Part shown: in pieces, positions 8,404-15,916 of the stretch
Position numbering within the stretch: the stretch's first letter is position 1
Layout: the number at the start of each line of letters is the position of its first letter
Virus record (IMG/VR): IMGVR_UViG_3300030419_000468
Coordinates: 1-50,740 of that record
DNA length: 50,740 bases
Source: a virus
Strand: one strand, 5' to 3'
Notes under the pieces: model-generated
Told to the model about the DNA's origin: nothing
Seen by the model: only the letters and a program-made list of their open reading frames with translations
The model's database searches: none
Translations under genes and position numbers: made by a program

Positions 8404-8617
8404 ATTTCTTCTCATAATATAATCTAATTGTTGCCTTTCGCCACACAGCAACAAAAAATAATATACTTGTAGTGGCTATTGTAATCTGAAACGCATTAAA
8501 AGACAACAGTTCAAGACAAATATATACAATAATAAAGTTTAAAGGAAACATAATTAATGTTCCTAAAAACGTATCTACTATTGCTTCTTTAACTGCTCTT
8601 TTCTTTTTTCGATTCAC
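8369..8617 (-). CDS. Small two-helix membrane protein
   Basis: An 82-residue protein with a basic N-terminus (MNRKKKRAVKEA) and two hydrophobic segments at about 16-37 and 42-60, ending in a charged tail. The layout resembles DUF7220-type phage membrane proteins that I recall next to uvsY in marine T4-like phages. It is probably in the inner membrane with both ends in the cytoplasm. Function is unknown. It overlaps the start of uvsY by 35 bases. Confidence 0.6.
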   Translation of the reverse strand: MNRKKKRAVKEAIVDTFLGTLIMFPLNFIIVYICLELLSFNAFQITIATTSILFFVAVWRKATIRLYYEKKYDTARNTNTME

Positions 8618-8631
8618 AAATTACCATAATA

Positions 8632-9168
8632 TTATCCAGTGGTTTCAATATCGAACTTTCTAAATTTGAAAGTCGCTGTACATTCAACATAGTCAACATC
8701 TGCTAATGTTGTATTGAATGGTACGTCAGAAAGTGATGTAGGATAGCAGTCAGTGAACTTAACAAATCTATTTGGATTCATTGCACTGTTTAATATTGTA
8801 AGAGTTGCATCACTGTATACATTATCATCTTTAGTCATATCAAACGTTCCTGCATTACCCCATGCAGTTGCATCATCTGTAAAATTGTCTATCCTTGTAA
8901 TAGCTCTCATCCAATTGTATATCTCTAAGTAGTTATCCATATTCTCATCTACTCTAAATGTAAGAACAAGATCACCAAATGTCACTAGGTCACCAGGCAT
9001 TTGAATTTTAGCTGAGAATGGAGTTCCAACTGGTAGCTCACCAACTATCATAGATGGAATAGCTACACCTTGAACAAAGAAGTTCACGGTTGGTAGTTTC
9101 TTTATACTAAACTTAGCACCTAAGGGTGATAAGAAGTTGGTTGTTTTTGGATCAGTATTAATACTCAT
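8632..9168 (-). CDS. Virion structural protein, tail-tube-like fold
   Basis: The 178-residue protein reads like a member of the gp19-type tube-fold family: PLGAKFSIKKLPTVNFFVQGVAIPS, then LVTFGDLVLTFRVDENMDNYLEIYNWM, and a closing beta strand VECTATFKFRKFDIE. The VDENMDNY.EIYNWM block is one I associate with structural proteins of marine T4-like phages. It is not the main tube protein, which is at 17971-18522. It could be a baseplate or tube-initiator paralogue; this is uncertain. It stands alone next to uvsY, away from the tail genes. A CATAAATA late-like box (9174-9181) lies only 5 bases before the start. Confidence 0.6.
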   Translation of the reverse strand: MSINTDPKTTNFLSPLGAKFSIKKLPTVNFFVQGVAIPSMIVGELPVGTPFSAKIQMPGDLVTFGDLVLTFRVDENMDNYLEIYNWMRAITRIDNFTDDATAWGNAGTFDMTKDDNVYSDATLTILNSAMNPNRFVKFTDCYPTSLSDVPFNTTLADVDYVECTATFKFRKFDIETTG

Positions 9169-9200
9169 ATACTTATTTATGCTACCAGTTGTTATTAACC

Positions 9201-9416
9201 TTACTTAGTATTCACAAACTCATTCAATTCATTAGCGTATGCTATAACATCAGCTGGTGTAATTGTTTCATATGGAATTGGTTTCTTATCATCCGGATGA
9301 TTGTCATTGTGTGCATAAGTTGCATCAATCTTCCTTTGTAAGTTATCGTAAAGCATGCCTTGTGCCATGCTTAGTAAGTCGGCACGGATCTCGTACCCTG
9401 ATTTATTATCTGACAT
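9201..9416 (-). CDS. Small conserved YEIRADLL protein
   Basis: A 71-residue protein beginning MSDNKSGYEIRADLLSMAQGML. The GYEIRADLL..A signature is one I associate with a conserved small protein in many T4-like marine phages; its function is not known. It appears soluble and helical. It has a strong ribosome site (AGGAGG, four bases before ATG) and its own promoter region at 9444-9478 combining a consensus sigma70 promoter with a late box, so it is probably made from early infection onward. Confidence 0.75.
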   Translation of the reverse strand: MSDNKSGYEIRADLLSMAQGMLYDNLQRKIDATYAHNDNHPDDKKPIPYETITPADVIAYANELNEFVNTK

Positions 9417-9443
9417 ATTTCCTCCTGTGTGTGTAATGTGTCT

Positions 9444-9478
9444 TGTAGTATTATACTACAGGAGTATTTATATGTCAA
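9444..9478 (-). promoter_or_regulatory. Consensus sigma70 promoter with overlapping late promoter and palindrome
   Basis: On the minus strand TTGACA (9473-9478), 17 bases and TATAAT (9450-9455) form a perfect sigma70 promoter. The spacer contains TATAAATA (9465-9472), the T4-type late box. A perfect palindrome, TGTAGTAT-T-ATACTACA (9444-9460), encloses the -10 box and resembles an operator or a leader hairpin. It lies 28 bases before the YEIRADLL gene, and the -35 box overlaps the stop of the 49-residue gene upstream. Confidence 0.8.
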
Positions 9479-9624
9479 CAATAAAGTTTGTCGAAAACTA
9501 ATTTTGCTTCTTCTAATGTGTATGGTTCTTCACCGTATGCTTTCTTCTCATACGTGTTCATGTCATACCAAATAAGAAAGTTTTCTAAAATGCTTATTGA
9601 TTTGTCGTATACAAATTCTGGCAT
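9475..9624 (-). CDS. Short 49-residue protein after DNA ligase
   Basis: The ATG overlaps the ligase stop as TAATG and is preceded by GAGGA seven bases upstream. The protein begins MPEFVYDKSISILENFLIWYD and ends KLVFDKLYC; it is acidic and probably helical (a YTLEEAKLVFDK stretch near the end). No family is recognised. The stop codon lies within the -35 region of the next promoter. Good ribosome site, overlap and complete gap filling support it as a real gene. Confidence 0.6.
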   Translation of the reverse strand: MPEFVYDKSISILENFLIWYDMNTYEKKAYGEEPYTLEEAKLVFDKLYC

Positions 9625-10730
9625 TAGTCGTTCCTCACACCTACACCCCAATCTATTACTACAGGAAATCTAGGAATTCCGTCTGGAGTCTTTTCGAAAT
9701 ATCTAACTGTCACCCAATTAGGTTTTACTTCCTGTTCAAATAATTCTTTTAATACTGCTTGGCTTCCTCTTACACCACTACCAAATGTTCTACCATCTCC
9801 TAGTTCTAATGTAAAGTGTTTAGCATACCCAGCCCAGTTGCCTGAACCTTCTAGTACTTCTACAACATCAAACTCTTCAGTAATAAATTCTTTTCTTTTA
9901 AGTAGGTTTTTACTTCTCTTATTTTCATAAGGAGTATTATTTCTAACCATCTGTCCTTCAAAACCATTTCCTATATATTCAGCATAAAGACTATCTAACT
10001 CAGATTGTGTATTACAAAAGTCAGTCATAACTATATGAACTGGACCTTCAGCATCTACTTCATCTTGAATAAAGTTCATTCTATCTTCAAACAATTCATC
10101 ACCAGCCATATCATATACATGATACTCAACAAGTTGCTGACATTCTGATGCCTCTTCTGGAGTAGGTTTTACTTTTCTAACAAGACTTGTAATCTTATTA
10201 AAGTCTTCTCTTAGGTCGTGATTGTAAAGTTCACCATCTAAAATAGCATCTGGATTTCTCATAAAGAATGTTTGCAATTCAAAATATATATGATCACAAG
10301 TTGTAATTCTTTTACCTGCTCTGGTAAACAATCCATCCTTTCTAGCAATACATCTAATACCATCTAACTTAGGTTGGCTTATCATATCCAACATCATCTT
10401 TTGTTCGTCTCTAAGTTTAGAATAATCATGTGCTAATTGTGGCTTGAACTTATCATAGGTATCAACTTTTTTAATATCTTCAAAGTATTCTTTACCTACT
10501 TTTTTATCCCAATCAGCTTGAGCTTCTTTAGCAGCTTGTTCGTAAGCTGTAGTAGCATTTGCTCTACCTTCGTTCTTAGCTGTAGCTTCTTTCCATTCAC
10601 TTACAACTAAGTTGCCTTTATGAATTCCAGCTTGAGTTCTGGTTGCTGCATCTTTATATTGAATAGTCCACTCACGGATTTTTCCTTTTGTGTCTCTTTT
10701 ATATAATGTTGGTAAACTAATTATTCCCAT
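9624..10730 (-). CDS. ATP-dependent DNA ligase
   Basis: Nucleotidyltransferase motifs are clear: QPKLDGIR with catalytic K121 (motif I), LDGELYNHD at 164-172 (motif III), NGFEGQMVR at 255-263 (motif IV) and LLKRKEF at 276-282 (motif V). The first 60 residues (TLYKRDTKGKIREWTIQY) resemble the WGR-like N-terminal module of phage ligases. The enzyme seals nicks during replication and recombination using ATP. At 368 residues it is smaller than T4 ligase (487). It overlaps the GSPEDRGSAD gene by 10 bases and belongs to the sigma70-promoted block. Confidence 0.92.
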   Translation of the reverse strand: MGIISLPTLYKRDTKGKIREWTIQYKDAATRTQAGIHKGNLVVSEWKEATAKNEGRANATTAYEQAAKEAQADWDKKVGKEYFEDIKKVDTYDKFKPQLAHDYSKLRDEQKMMLDMISQPKLDGIRCIARKDGLFTRAGKRITTCDHIYFELQTFFMRNPDAILDGELYNHDLREDFNKITSLVRKVKPTPEEASECQQLVEYHVYDMAGDELFEDRMNFIQDEVDAEGPVHIVMTDFCNTQSELDSLYAEYIGNGFEGQMVRNNTPYENKRSKNLLKRKEFITEEFDVVEVLEGSGNWAGYAKHFTLELGDGRTFGSGVRGSQAVLKELFEQEVKPNWVTVRYFEKTPDGIPRFPVVIDWGVGVRND

Positions 10731-10924
10731 ATCTTTCTATCCTGTTCTTCGTCCCATCCTTTTTTATAAAGAGCAATCTCTTCAACTGTCATTTTATCTT
10801 CAGTAATTTTTTCACCATTACCAGTTCCGTCTGGATACCAATGTGGATTAAAACTTCTGTGATAGTAGCGGTCAGCGGAACCCCTGTCTTCAGGGGATCC
10901 GTGTATTGGTAATTCGTAACTCAT
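10721..10924 (-). CDS. Small conserved GSPEDRGSAD protein
   Basis: A 67-residue protein with the pattern GSPEDRGSADRYYHRSFNPHWYPDGTG, which I associate with a widespread small phage protein of unknown function (G.P.DRGSAD.YY.R...PH). It is rich in His, Tyr and Asp, with no membrane segment. It overlaps the preceding gene by one base (TAATG-like junction) and the ligase by 10 bases. Confidence 0.75.
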   Translation of the reverse strand: MSYELPIHGSPEDRGSADRYYHRSFNPHWYPDGTGNGEKITEDKMTVEEIALYKKGWDEEQDRKIWE

Positions 10925-11436
10925 TATGCTACACTCCTTTGATTAGTGTAAGCTACTTCCTCTTTGAAAGCATCCTTACCAGGAATGAATCTAATCATAT
11001 CTTCACCAGTATCGTGACACTTGAATCTTTTAGTAGTCACGTTAGACCAAAACTCGTCATTACCTTTCTCTTGTAAGACAGCTGACTTGATCATCTGATC
11101 CTTAGTAATGTATCCACAGAGATAGAAGTCAAGCAACATATCACCGAAAGGTATTCTACCATTAGACTTCCATCTAACAATATCACCATCAAAGAAAGCA
11201 TCCTTAGCTCTACCTTCAATTGAGTCACCTTCGTATGAAGGAAACTTTGCAGAAAGTCTGTCTGCTTCAGTAGCATTCTTGTTAGTGAATAAACCAACTT
11301 CAGCTCCATATGGAATGGCTCTGTAGCTTCTACCAGCTAAGTTATATTGGTCATCAGGTGATACACCATTAGCTGCTTCTCTTCTAGGATTACTTTCCCA
11401 GTTATAAAAGTCTTTATTAATTTCAAAGTTTTTCAT
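10924..11436 (-). CDS. Hypothetical protein, early region
   Basis: A 170-residue soluble protein I do not recognise. It has an Asn/Arg-rich start (MKNFEINKDFYNWESNPRRE), a middle with GDIVRWKSNGRIPFGDMLLDFYLCGYITKDQM, and two cysteines. It has a good ribosome site (AAGGAG, seven bases before the ATG) and its own TTGACT-N17-TATAAT promoter, so it is likely an early gene. Early phage genes often act on host functions, but nothing in the sequence shows which. Confidence 0.7.
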   Translation of the reverse strand: MKNFEINKDFYNWESNPRREAANGVSPDDQYNLAGRSYRAIPYGAEVGLFTNKNATEADRLSAKFPSYEGDSIEGRAKDAFFDGDIVRWKSNGRIPFGDMLLDFYLCGYITKDQMIKSAVLQEKGNDEFWSNVTTKRFKCHDTGEDMIRFIPGKDAFKEEVAYTNQRSVA

Positions 11437-11454
11437 ATTTTCTCCTTACTTATT

Positions 11455-11510
11455 TCCTTAACTTATACAACTATTATACTAAATTATTGATTTGAAGTCA
11501 ACAGTTTTTT
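11455..11510 (-). repeat. Promoter repeat, copy B
   Basis: About 55 bases matching 11911-11966 with five internal mismatches, all outside the promoter boxes. It includes the TATAAT box, the TTGACT box and the downstream GTATAAGTTAAGGA leader. Copies are 456 bases apart. Confidence 0.85.
11473..11501 (-). promoter_or_regulatory. Sigma70-type early promoter
   Basis: TTGACT (11496-11501), 17 bases and TATAAT (11473-11478) on the minus strand, about 37 bases before the 170-residue gene. The -35 box and spacer are also coding: they make up the last codons of the upstream gene (VDFKSII and stop). Confidence 0.8.
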
Positions 11511-11895
11511 GAATTTCTTTTACAAGATTTCTACCTCTATCAGTGAATAGAAATCCACATTTCCAAACATAATGCTCGACGTCCCAATCAGCATCATTAG
11601 CTTGCATGTGCCATTTGATAGCAGTTGCTCTATCTTGAGCTCCTATCTCTTGAAGATCAGCAATCTCTAAATCCCAATGATCAGCATTCTGCTCTTCTCT
11701 CTTCTGCTCTTCTTCATAAACACGCTCAGCTATATCGCCTAATCTATCGAGCTCAGCTCTAAGCTCTTCAACAGACATATTGTCATACTGAGGACCTCTA
11801 GGTCTGAAACCATATGCACTTTTATGCGTATCAGAGATATACTGGAGCAGTTGCTCCTCTTCTGATAAATCTTCCCATTCTTTATATTCTGCCAT
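11479..11895 (-). CDS. Conserved early phage protein (DTHK..YGFRPRG)
   Basis: A 138-residue acidic protein with DTHKSAYGFRPRGPQYDNMS, a pattern I associate with small phage proteins of unknown function found across many phage groups. A coiled-coil segment (SVEELRAELDRLGDIAERVYEEEQKREEQ) follows. It is the first gene after the gp23 terminator and has a strong sigma70-type promoter. Its last seven residues are encoded by a near-copy of that same promoter, which serves the next gene. Confidence 0.75.
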   Translation of the reverse strand: MAEYKEWEDLSEEEQLLQYISDTHKSAYGFRPRGPQYDNMSVEELRAELDRLGDIAERVYEEEQKREEQNADHWDLEIADLQEIGAQDRATAIKWHMQANDADWDVEHYVWKCGFLFTDRGRNLVKEIQKTVDFKSII

Positions 11896-11910
11896 TTTTA
11901 ATTCCTTATC

Positions 11911-11966
11911 TCCTTAACTTATACACCCATTATACTAAACTCTCGATTTGAAGTCAACAGTTTTTG
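11911..11966 (-). repeat. Promoter repeat, copy A
   Basis: The upstream copy of the 55-base element at 11455-11510. Here it is fully intergenic, between the gp23 terminator and the DTHK gene, so it is the more likely parent copy. Confidence 0.85.
11929..11957 (-). promoter_or_regulatory. Sigma70-type early promoter
   Basis: TTGACT (11952-11957), 17 bases and TATAAT (11929-11934) on the minus strand, about 34 bases before the ATG at 11895. It immediately follows the terminator at 11970-12000, so it restarts transcription after the capsid gene. Confidence 0.85.
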
Positions 11967-11969
11967 ATC

Positions 11970-12000
11970 AAAAAAAAGGGACCAAAAAGGTCCCTTTTAA
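11970..12000 (-). terminator. Rho-independent terminator after gp23
   Basis: GGGACC (11978-11983), a five-base loop and GGTCCC (11989-11994) form a GC stem that A/T pairs extend to about ten pairs. On the minus strand it is followed by a run of eight T (complement of 11970-11977). It lies 18 bases past the gp23 stop and ends the head-gene transcript. The plus-strand copy also ends in T residues, so it could work both ways. Confidence 0.93.
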
Positions 12001-12017
12001 AAAATATGTAAAAAAGA

Positions 12018-13343
12018 TTACATAATGTTTTTAACTAATACTCTTCTGTAGTATTTGTTTGCGTTGTCATCCAATGCACCAGCTGCTGATAGAGCACTTG
12101 TTCCTCTTGCAAAAGGATTCTCAACTACGCCGTAACGAGTTTTGAAACCAATTTTAGGTTGGAAAGTGTCTTCACCAACCGCTCTCACCATTTGTAGTGG
12201 AACGTATGGGCAGTAGAATAATCCAGCGTCAAATGCGCTTGATCCTTTGTAACCAACTGTCATGTAGTGAACACCACTTGAAGGGGCAAAGTATGGATCG
12301 ATAAACACTCTGATTCTTCCGTTAAGAACACCAGCAAAAGTATTACCAGTATCATCAACAGATAGATTGTTAGAGTTTAAAGCTGGAGTGTAATCTAATA
12401 CACCAGCCATTTGAAGAGCAGAAGCGACGTCAGAAGAACATAACATTATGTTCCCTTTACCTCTTCTTGTTCCTCTTGCGATCTCGTTAGCTTCCCTTTC
12501 AATTTGGAACATAAGACCTTTGAATTTTTCAACCATCCATCTACCGTTTGAATCAATGTCAAGATCAAAAGTACCAGCTGTGCTAGTATTTTGTTGAGCA
12601 CCAGTAACAGCAACTAGGTTAACTGTTCTGACGATTTCTCTGTTGATCTCTGCAAGGATTTCAGTAGATAAAATGTTTGCTAATTCTGTCTCTGCGTCAA
12701 GACCATGAATTGCTTTAAGGTCTTGTGCTAGTTCCATTGAGTATTCAGCTTTAAGAGCTCTTGACTTAGCTGTAACAGCAATTTTCTCGATTGAGAAAGC
12801 CATTTCAGCAAAAGCAGTGTTTCCACTTGAACCTAAAGCCTCAGCTTGAGCAATTGACATACCTTCGGCAAAGTTATAAGAAGTACTGTTACCTGATGGT
12901 TGAGTACCTTCTTGTGATTGACCTAAGGTGTTGTTACCAGAACCTGCGACTACAGTTGAATGCTCTGTGTTAGCTTCGTTATAGAATGCCTCAGTACCAG
13001 TCTGGTTTGTATATCTGCTTCTCATAGCAAATATTAAGCCAGTAGGACCAGTCATTGGCTGAACGCCAACTAGGTCGTATGCTACTAAGTTAGGCATTGC
13101 TCTTCGAACTAAGCTAATTAATACTGGATCGTAGTTGTCTACGTTTGAGCCAGTAGCATTAGTTGGAGCAGCCTCTAATAGAGATGCAGGGCCGAAACCT
13201 TGCTCTTCTTTTAAAGAACGCTCTGTGTTTTCCAAACATACTGCTGTAACTGATTTCTTGTGACTGTCACCAATCTCTGGTAAGTCAGCGTGCTCAATTA
13301 TCGGCTGCCATTTGGACTGTAGTTCTTCGTATTGGTATTGCAT
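12018..13343 (-). CDS. gp23: Major capsid protein gp23
   Basis: The N-terminus (LQSKWQPIIEHADLPEIGDS) and the block LVRRAMPNLVAYDLVGVQPMTGPTGLIFAMRSRY match T4 gp23, which forms the hexagonal capsid lattice. A prohead-protease site of the (L/I)xE type is visible at SLLE-A (E57/A58), so about 57 residues should be removed on maturation. At 441 residues it is shorter than T4 gp23 (521); no gp24-like vertex gene is in the window. The ATG follows AAGGAG by five bases. No late box lies directly upstream, so it is probably read from the gp22 promoter. A strong terminator follows. Confidence 0.97.
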   Translation of the reverse strand: MQYQYEELQSKWQPIIEHADLPEIGDSHKKSVTAVCLENTERSLKEEQGFGPASLLEAAPTNATGSNVDNYDPVLISLVRRAMPNLVAYDLVGVQPMTGPTGLIFAMRSRYTNQTGTEAFYNEANTEHSTVVAGSGNNTLGQSQEGTQPSGNSTSYNFAEGMSIAQAEALGSSGNTAFAEMAFSIEKIAVTAKSRALKAEYSMELAQDLKAIHGLDAETELANILSTEILAEINREIVRTVNLVAVTGAQQNTSTAGTFDLDIDSNGRWMVEKFKGLMFQIEREANEIARGTRRGKGNIMLCSSDVASALQMAGVLDYTPALNSNNLSVDDTGNTFAGVLNGRIRVFIDPYFAPSSGVHYMTVGYKGSSAFDAGLFYCPYVPLQMVRAVGEDTFQPKIGFKTRYGVVENPFARGTSALSAAGALDDNANKYYRRVLVKNIM

Positions 13344-13367
13344 GATAGCTCCTTATTTTACCTAACG

Positions 13368-14468
13368 TTATTTTCTAACAGTTCGCGATATAGCGTCTGC
13401 ATAATTGGCTATAGAACCTGTTAACTTAGGTTGAGTTTCCTCATCTAATTCAACTGGATCTTGGTCTTCAACATCTGCTGAAGCCCCAGCCGCCTTGTTG
13501 TCGAAATATGATTCTTTCAAAGTATTTAATTTCTTTTCGAAATCTTCGACGTTATCATAATCTAGTCCTTCCGATAGAGCACGGAGTTTTTCAATTTGTG
13601 TTTCTGCTAAACCATCAGATGCTTCAGCAAAAATGTTCTGTACTTGAGCTTCGACTAAGTCGGAGCCAAGTTGAATCTTAGAAGATGTTTCTTCTTCCAA
13701 TTTTCCTTCTAATTCTTCGATTCTGTTTTGAAGGTCTGTGAGAATGTCTGAGTCAGCTTCTTCTGGAATTACTACATTGTGTGCTTCCATTAGGCCTTTA
13801 AGACCGCTCATAAAAGATTCAGCTACTTCTACTTTAAGAGAGCTCTCTATAGCAACTTGGTTCTCTTCCATCCACTGCTCGCTAAGGTAGTTGATGTACT
13901 CATCTACTTTAGCAGTCATGTCTTCTGCAATTTGTTCTTTAGCTTCTGCTAATTGTGAATCGAATGCGTCAGAATACTCTGCATTCATTTCAGATAATCT
14001 TGCATTGACCGCAGCTTCAAAAACTGTTTCTGCTTTTTCTCTTAATTCTTCGTCGAGATCCTCTCCGAATATAGCGTCAATATCTTCTTTAACTCCGCCT
14101 TTATGTCCAGGTGCCATTTCATTGCTTCCTCCTTGACCAGGTGTGACTGAAGAAGCGGAACCAGTTCCACCTTCTACTTTACCTTCGCCTGCAGCTTTAT
14201 CAGCTTTACGCGCAGGTGCTTTCTTACCTGACTTAGATGAAATTAAATCTTCACCTTTGGACTCAGAGCCGGATTTTTCATTTGCTCCACCTGGGGCAGG
14301 AGCTGTAAAGCCTGGAGTTTTATCTGCAGGTCTTTTGTTGCTTCCTTTAACCACAGGATCAGCAATAGCCGAATTCTCACCGCTGGCCTTAAACTCGTCA
14401 AGTTCTACTTGCTCTTCGGCCACAGCTTCGATTTCTTCGTTATTCGAACTTTCTAGTTCATTAGCCAT
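13368..14468 (-). CDS. gp22: Prohead scaffold core protein gp22
   Basis: A 366-residue acidic, helix-rich protein between the prohead protease and the capsid gene, the T4 position of gp22. The first third is Gly/Ser/Lys/Pro-rich and looks disordered; the rest is coiled coil (DIDAIFGEDLDEELREKAETVFEA, then ILTDLQNRIEELEGKLEEE). LxE and similar sites for the gp21 protease occur. It forms the internal scaffold on which gp23 assembles and is degraded on maturation. It is longer than T4 gp22 (269), mainly from the N-terminal low-complexity region. Confidence 0.88.
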   Translation of the reverse strand: MANELESSNNEEIEAVAEEQVELDEFKASGENSAIADPVVKGSNKRPADKTPGFTAPAPGGANEKSGSESKGEDLISSKSGKKAPARKADKAAGEGKVEGGTGSASSVTPGQGGSNEMAPGHKGGVKEDIDAIFGEDLDEELREKAETVFEAAVNARLSEMNAEYSDAFDSQLAEAKEQIAEDMTAKVDEYINYLSEQWMEENQVAIESSLKVEVAESFMSGLKGLMEAHNVVIPEEADSDILTDLQNRIEELEGKLEEETSSKIQLGSDLVEAQVQNIFAEASDGLAETQIEKLRALSEGLDYDNVEDFEKKLNTLKESYFDNKAAGASADVEDQDPVELDEETQPKLTGSIANYADAISRTVRK

Positions 14469-14509
14469 TTTCTTCTCCTCGTGTTTGAGTCTATACTTTC
14501 TGTGTATAT

Positions 14510-14517
14510 TATTTATA
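14510..14517 (-). promoter_or_regulatory. Late promoter before gp22
   Basis: TATAAATA on the minus strand, 42 bases before the gp22 start. It probably drives gp22 and gp23, which lack another box between them. Confidence 0.75.
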
Positions 14518-14527
14518 AATTATAGGT

Positions 14528-15190
14528 TTACAGGGTATTTAGGAATTTCTCAAACAGAGCAATTGAATTTTCGTTCAATTTTCTGGCTGATTCTTTCCCG
14601 GTTCTTACTATTTCCTCTACAACTGCTTGACTTTGCCAAGAGTTAGTAGCGGCGTCGTAAACCCATTCTACGCCCTCCATTACACCATTCACAAATGCGT
14701 TTGGTGCAGAAGGGTCAGCTACGATATCACCTGCCGTAGCAAGTTGAAAATCACCCTGCACTTCGTTAATACCATCACTGTTCATTCTTAGAGACCCCAT
14801 ACCTCTTGAAGAGACACCTAAGTTAGCGCCTTCATCAATTAAAGATTTTACAATCTTACCATATGGAGTATCCATGATCTTTGCTTTCCCGACATAATCA
14901 TTACCTTCTCTTTTAAGACTTTTCATCATATGAGAAACTCTTTCTAAGTTTATTGTTGGTCCTTCTGGATGACCCAACTCTCCATATGCTCTATTGTTCT
15001 TAATGAAAGTATCGTTATATCGATTTACTTCTTTGTCTAATGTTTCCATTGGATACATTCGACCGTTTCTGTTCTTTATGCCGCCTTGCATGAAAATACC
15101 TTCGATAAAGTAATTCTTTCCATTGCCGTCTTTAGCTTCTGTTATCACTGCTTCTACATTATCAAAATTTTGTTCTGCAATTAGCTTCAT
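14528..15190 (-). CDS. gp21: Prohead core protein and protease gp21
   Basis: Matches the T4 gp21 serine protease family: GIKNRNGRMYP near 37-47, AYGELGHPEGPTI with catalytic H74, and NLGVSSRGMGSL with the catalytic serine at 127 or 128, followed by QGDFQLATAGDIVADPSAPNAFVNGVMEG. Length (220) is near T4 gp21 (212). It cleaves scaffold and capsid proteins inside the prohead at (L/I)xE sites. It lies between the small prohead-core genes and gp22, as in T4. Confidence 0.95.
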   Translation of the reverse strand: MKLIAEQNFDNVEAVITEAKDGNGKNYFIEGIFMQGGIKNRNGRMYPMETLDKEVNRYNDTFIKNNRAYGELGHPEGPTINLERVSHMMKSLKREGNDYVGKAKIMDTPYGKIVKSLIDEGANLGVSSRGMGSLRMNSDGINEVQGDFQLATAGDIVADPSAPNAFVNGVMEGVEWVYDAATNSWQSQAVVEEIVRTGKESARKLNENSIALFEKFLNTL

Positions 15191-15194
15191 ATTC

Positions 15195-15488
15195 TTATCC
15201 TTGTATCGCTACAGCTGCTCCTAATAAAGTAGTAGCTGTTCCCCAGACTTCGTCTGTAGGATCTTTCTTTAATAATACTGCTTCAGCTGGACCGACAGAT
15301 ATCATACCTACGACTACTGCGTCTGTAGATACTGTGCTATTAGCTGATGCTGTTTGTACTGTTACATTTGAATATGCTGTATGAGAGTTGTATACTCTTA
15401 CGCATGTTGCATTTGAGAAATTTGATGCATGAGAATTGTTAGCGCATAATGCTGCTTGTGAACCTTTGACTTTAATTATCTCAGCCAT
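15195..15488 (-). CDS. Small virion-associated protein
   Basis: A 97-residue beta-rich protein starting MAEIIKVKGSQAALCANNSHAS, with Thr/Ser/Val-rich strands and a closing ILLGAAVAIQG-like end. Similar small proteins starting with IKVKG.Q occur in the head region of marine T4-like phages, as I recall, and are probably structural. It sits between the prohead-core genes and the protease, so a capsid-associated role is likely but not shown. Junction to the next gene is 4 bases. Confidence 0.65.
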   Translation of the reverse strand: MAEIIKVKGSQAALCANNSHASNFSNATCVRVYNSHTAYSNVTVQTASANSTVSTDAVVVGMISVGPAEAVLLKKDPTDEVWGTATTLLGAAVAIQG

Positions 15489-15916
15489 TATTCTTCTCCT
15501 GCTATTTCTTCAATAGTGTTTAATGCAAACTCAACTGCTACTTCTGGTTGCTCGTCAAGTAAAGTATCAAATGCTTGTAAATTGTCGTCTGTTAAATTTT
15601 CTCTTACGAAGTCAACTGCTGCTTCTGCTGCTTCGTATACTGCTGCATCTTCACCATCTTTGTAATGGCCTGCACCAGCATTGTCATGTGTGTAATCTTT
15701 CTTTACACTAGCACCTTGGAATACAGCGTCTTGTTCTGCTTCGTTTTCGTATGCTGGATGATTCATTTTTTGAATACTAGACATGTGCTTGTCTACAAAT
15801 CTTTTTTCAGCTTCTGACTTTGGATTAGCATAGTTAGATATTGTTCCAGCTTGTTGTTCTGGATCAGGTACTAAATCAATTTTCTTTAACTCGACTATCT
15901 GTCTAAGTGATTTCAT
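15488..15916 (-). CDS. Hypothetical protein in the prohead-core cluster (gp68 position)
   Basis: A 142-residue acidic protein. The N-terminal half is polar and probably disordered (PDPEQQAGTISNYANPKSEAEKRF); the C-terminal half is helical and Ala/Glu-rich (VDFVRENLTDDNLQAFDTLLDEQPEVAVEFALNTIEEIAGEE). It lies where T4 has prohead-core gene 68, and composition fits an internal head protein, but I see no clear sequence match. Its start overlaps the stop of the acidic gp67-like gene (ATGA) and its stop abuts the next ATG. Confidence 0.65.
   Translation of the reverse strand: MKSLRQIVELKKIDLVPDPEQQAGTISNYANPKSEAEKRFVDKHMSSIQKMNHPAYENEAEQDAVFQGASVKKDYTHDNAGAGHYKDGEDAAVYEAAEAAVDFVRENLTDDNLQAFDTLLDEQPEVAVEFALNTIEEIAGEE

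Noticed and set aside
14143-14646. Plus-strand open frame opposite gp22
   Set aside because: Antisense shadow of the low-complexity scaffold region.
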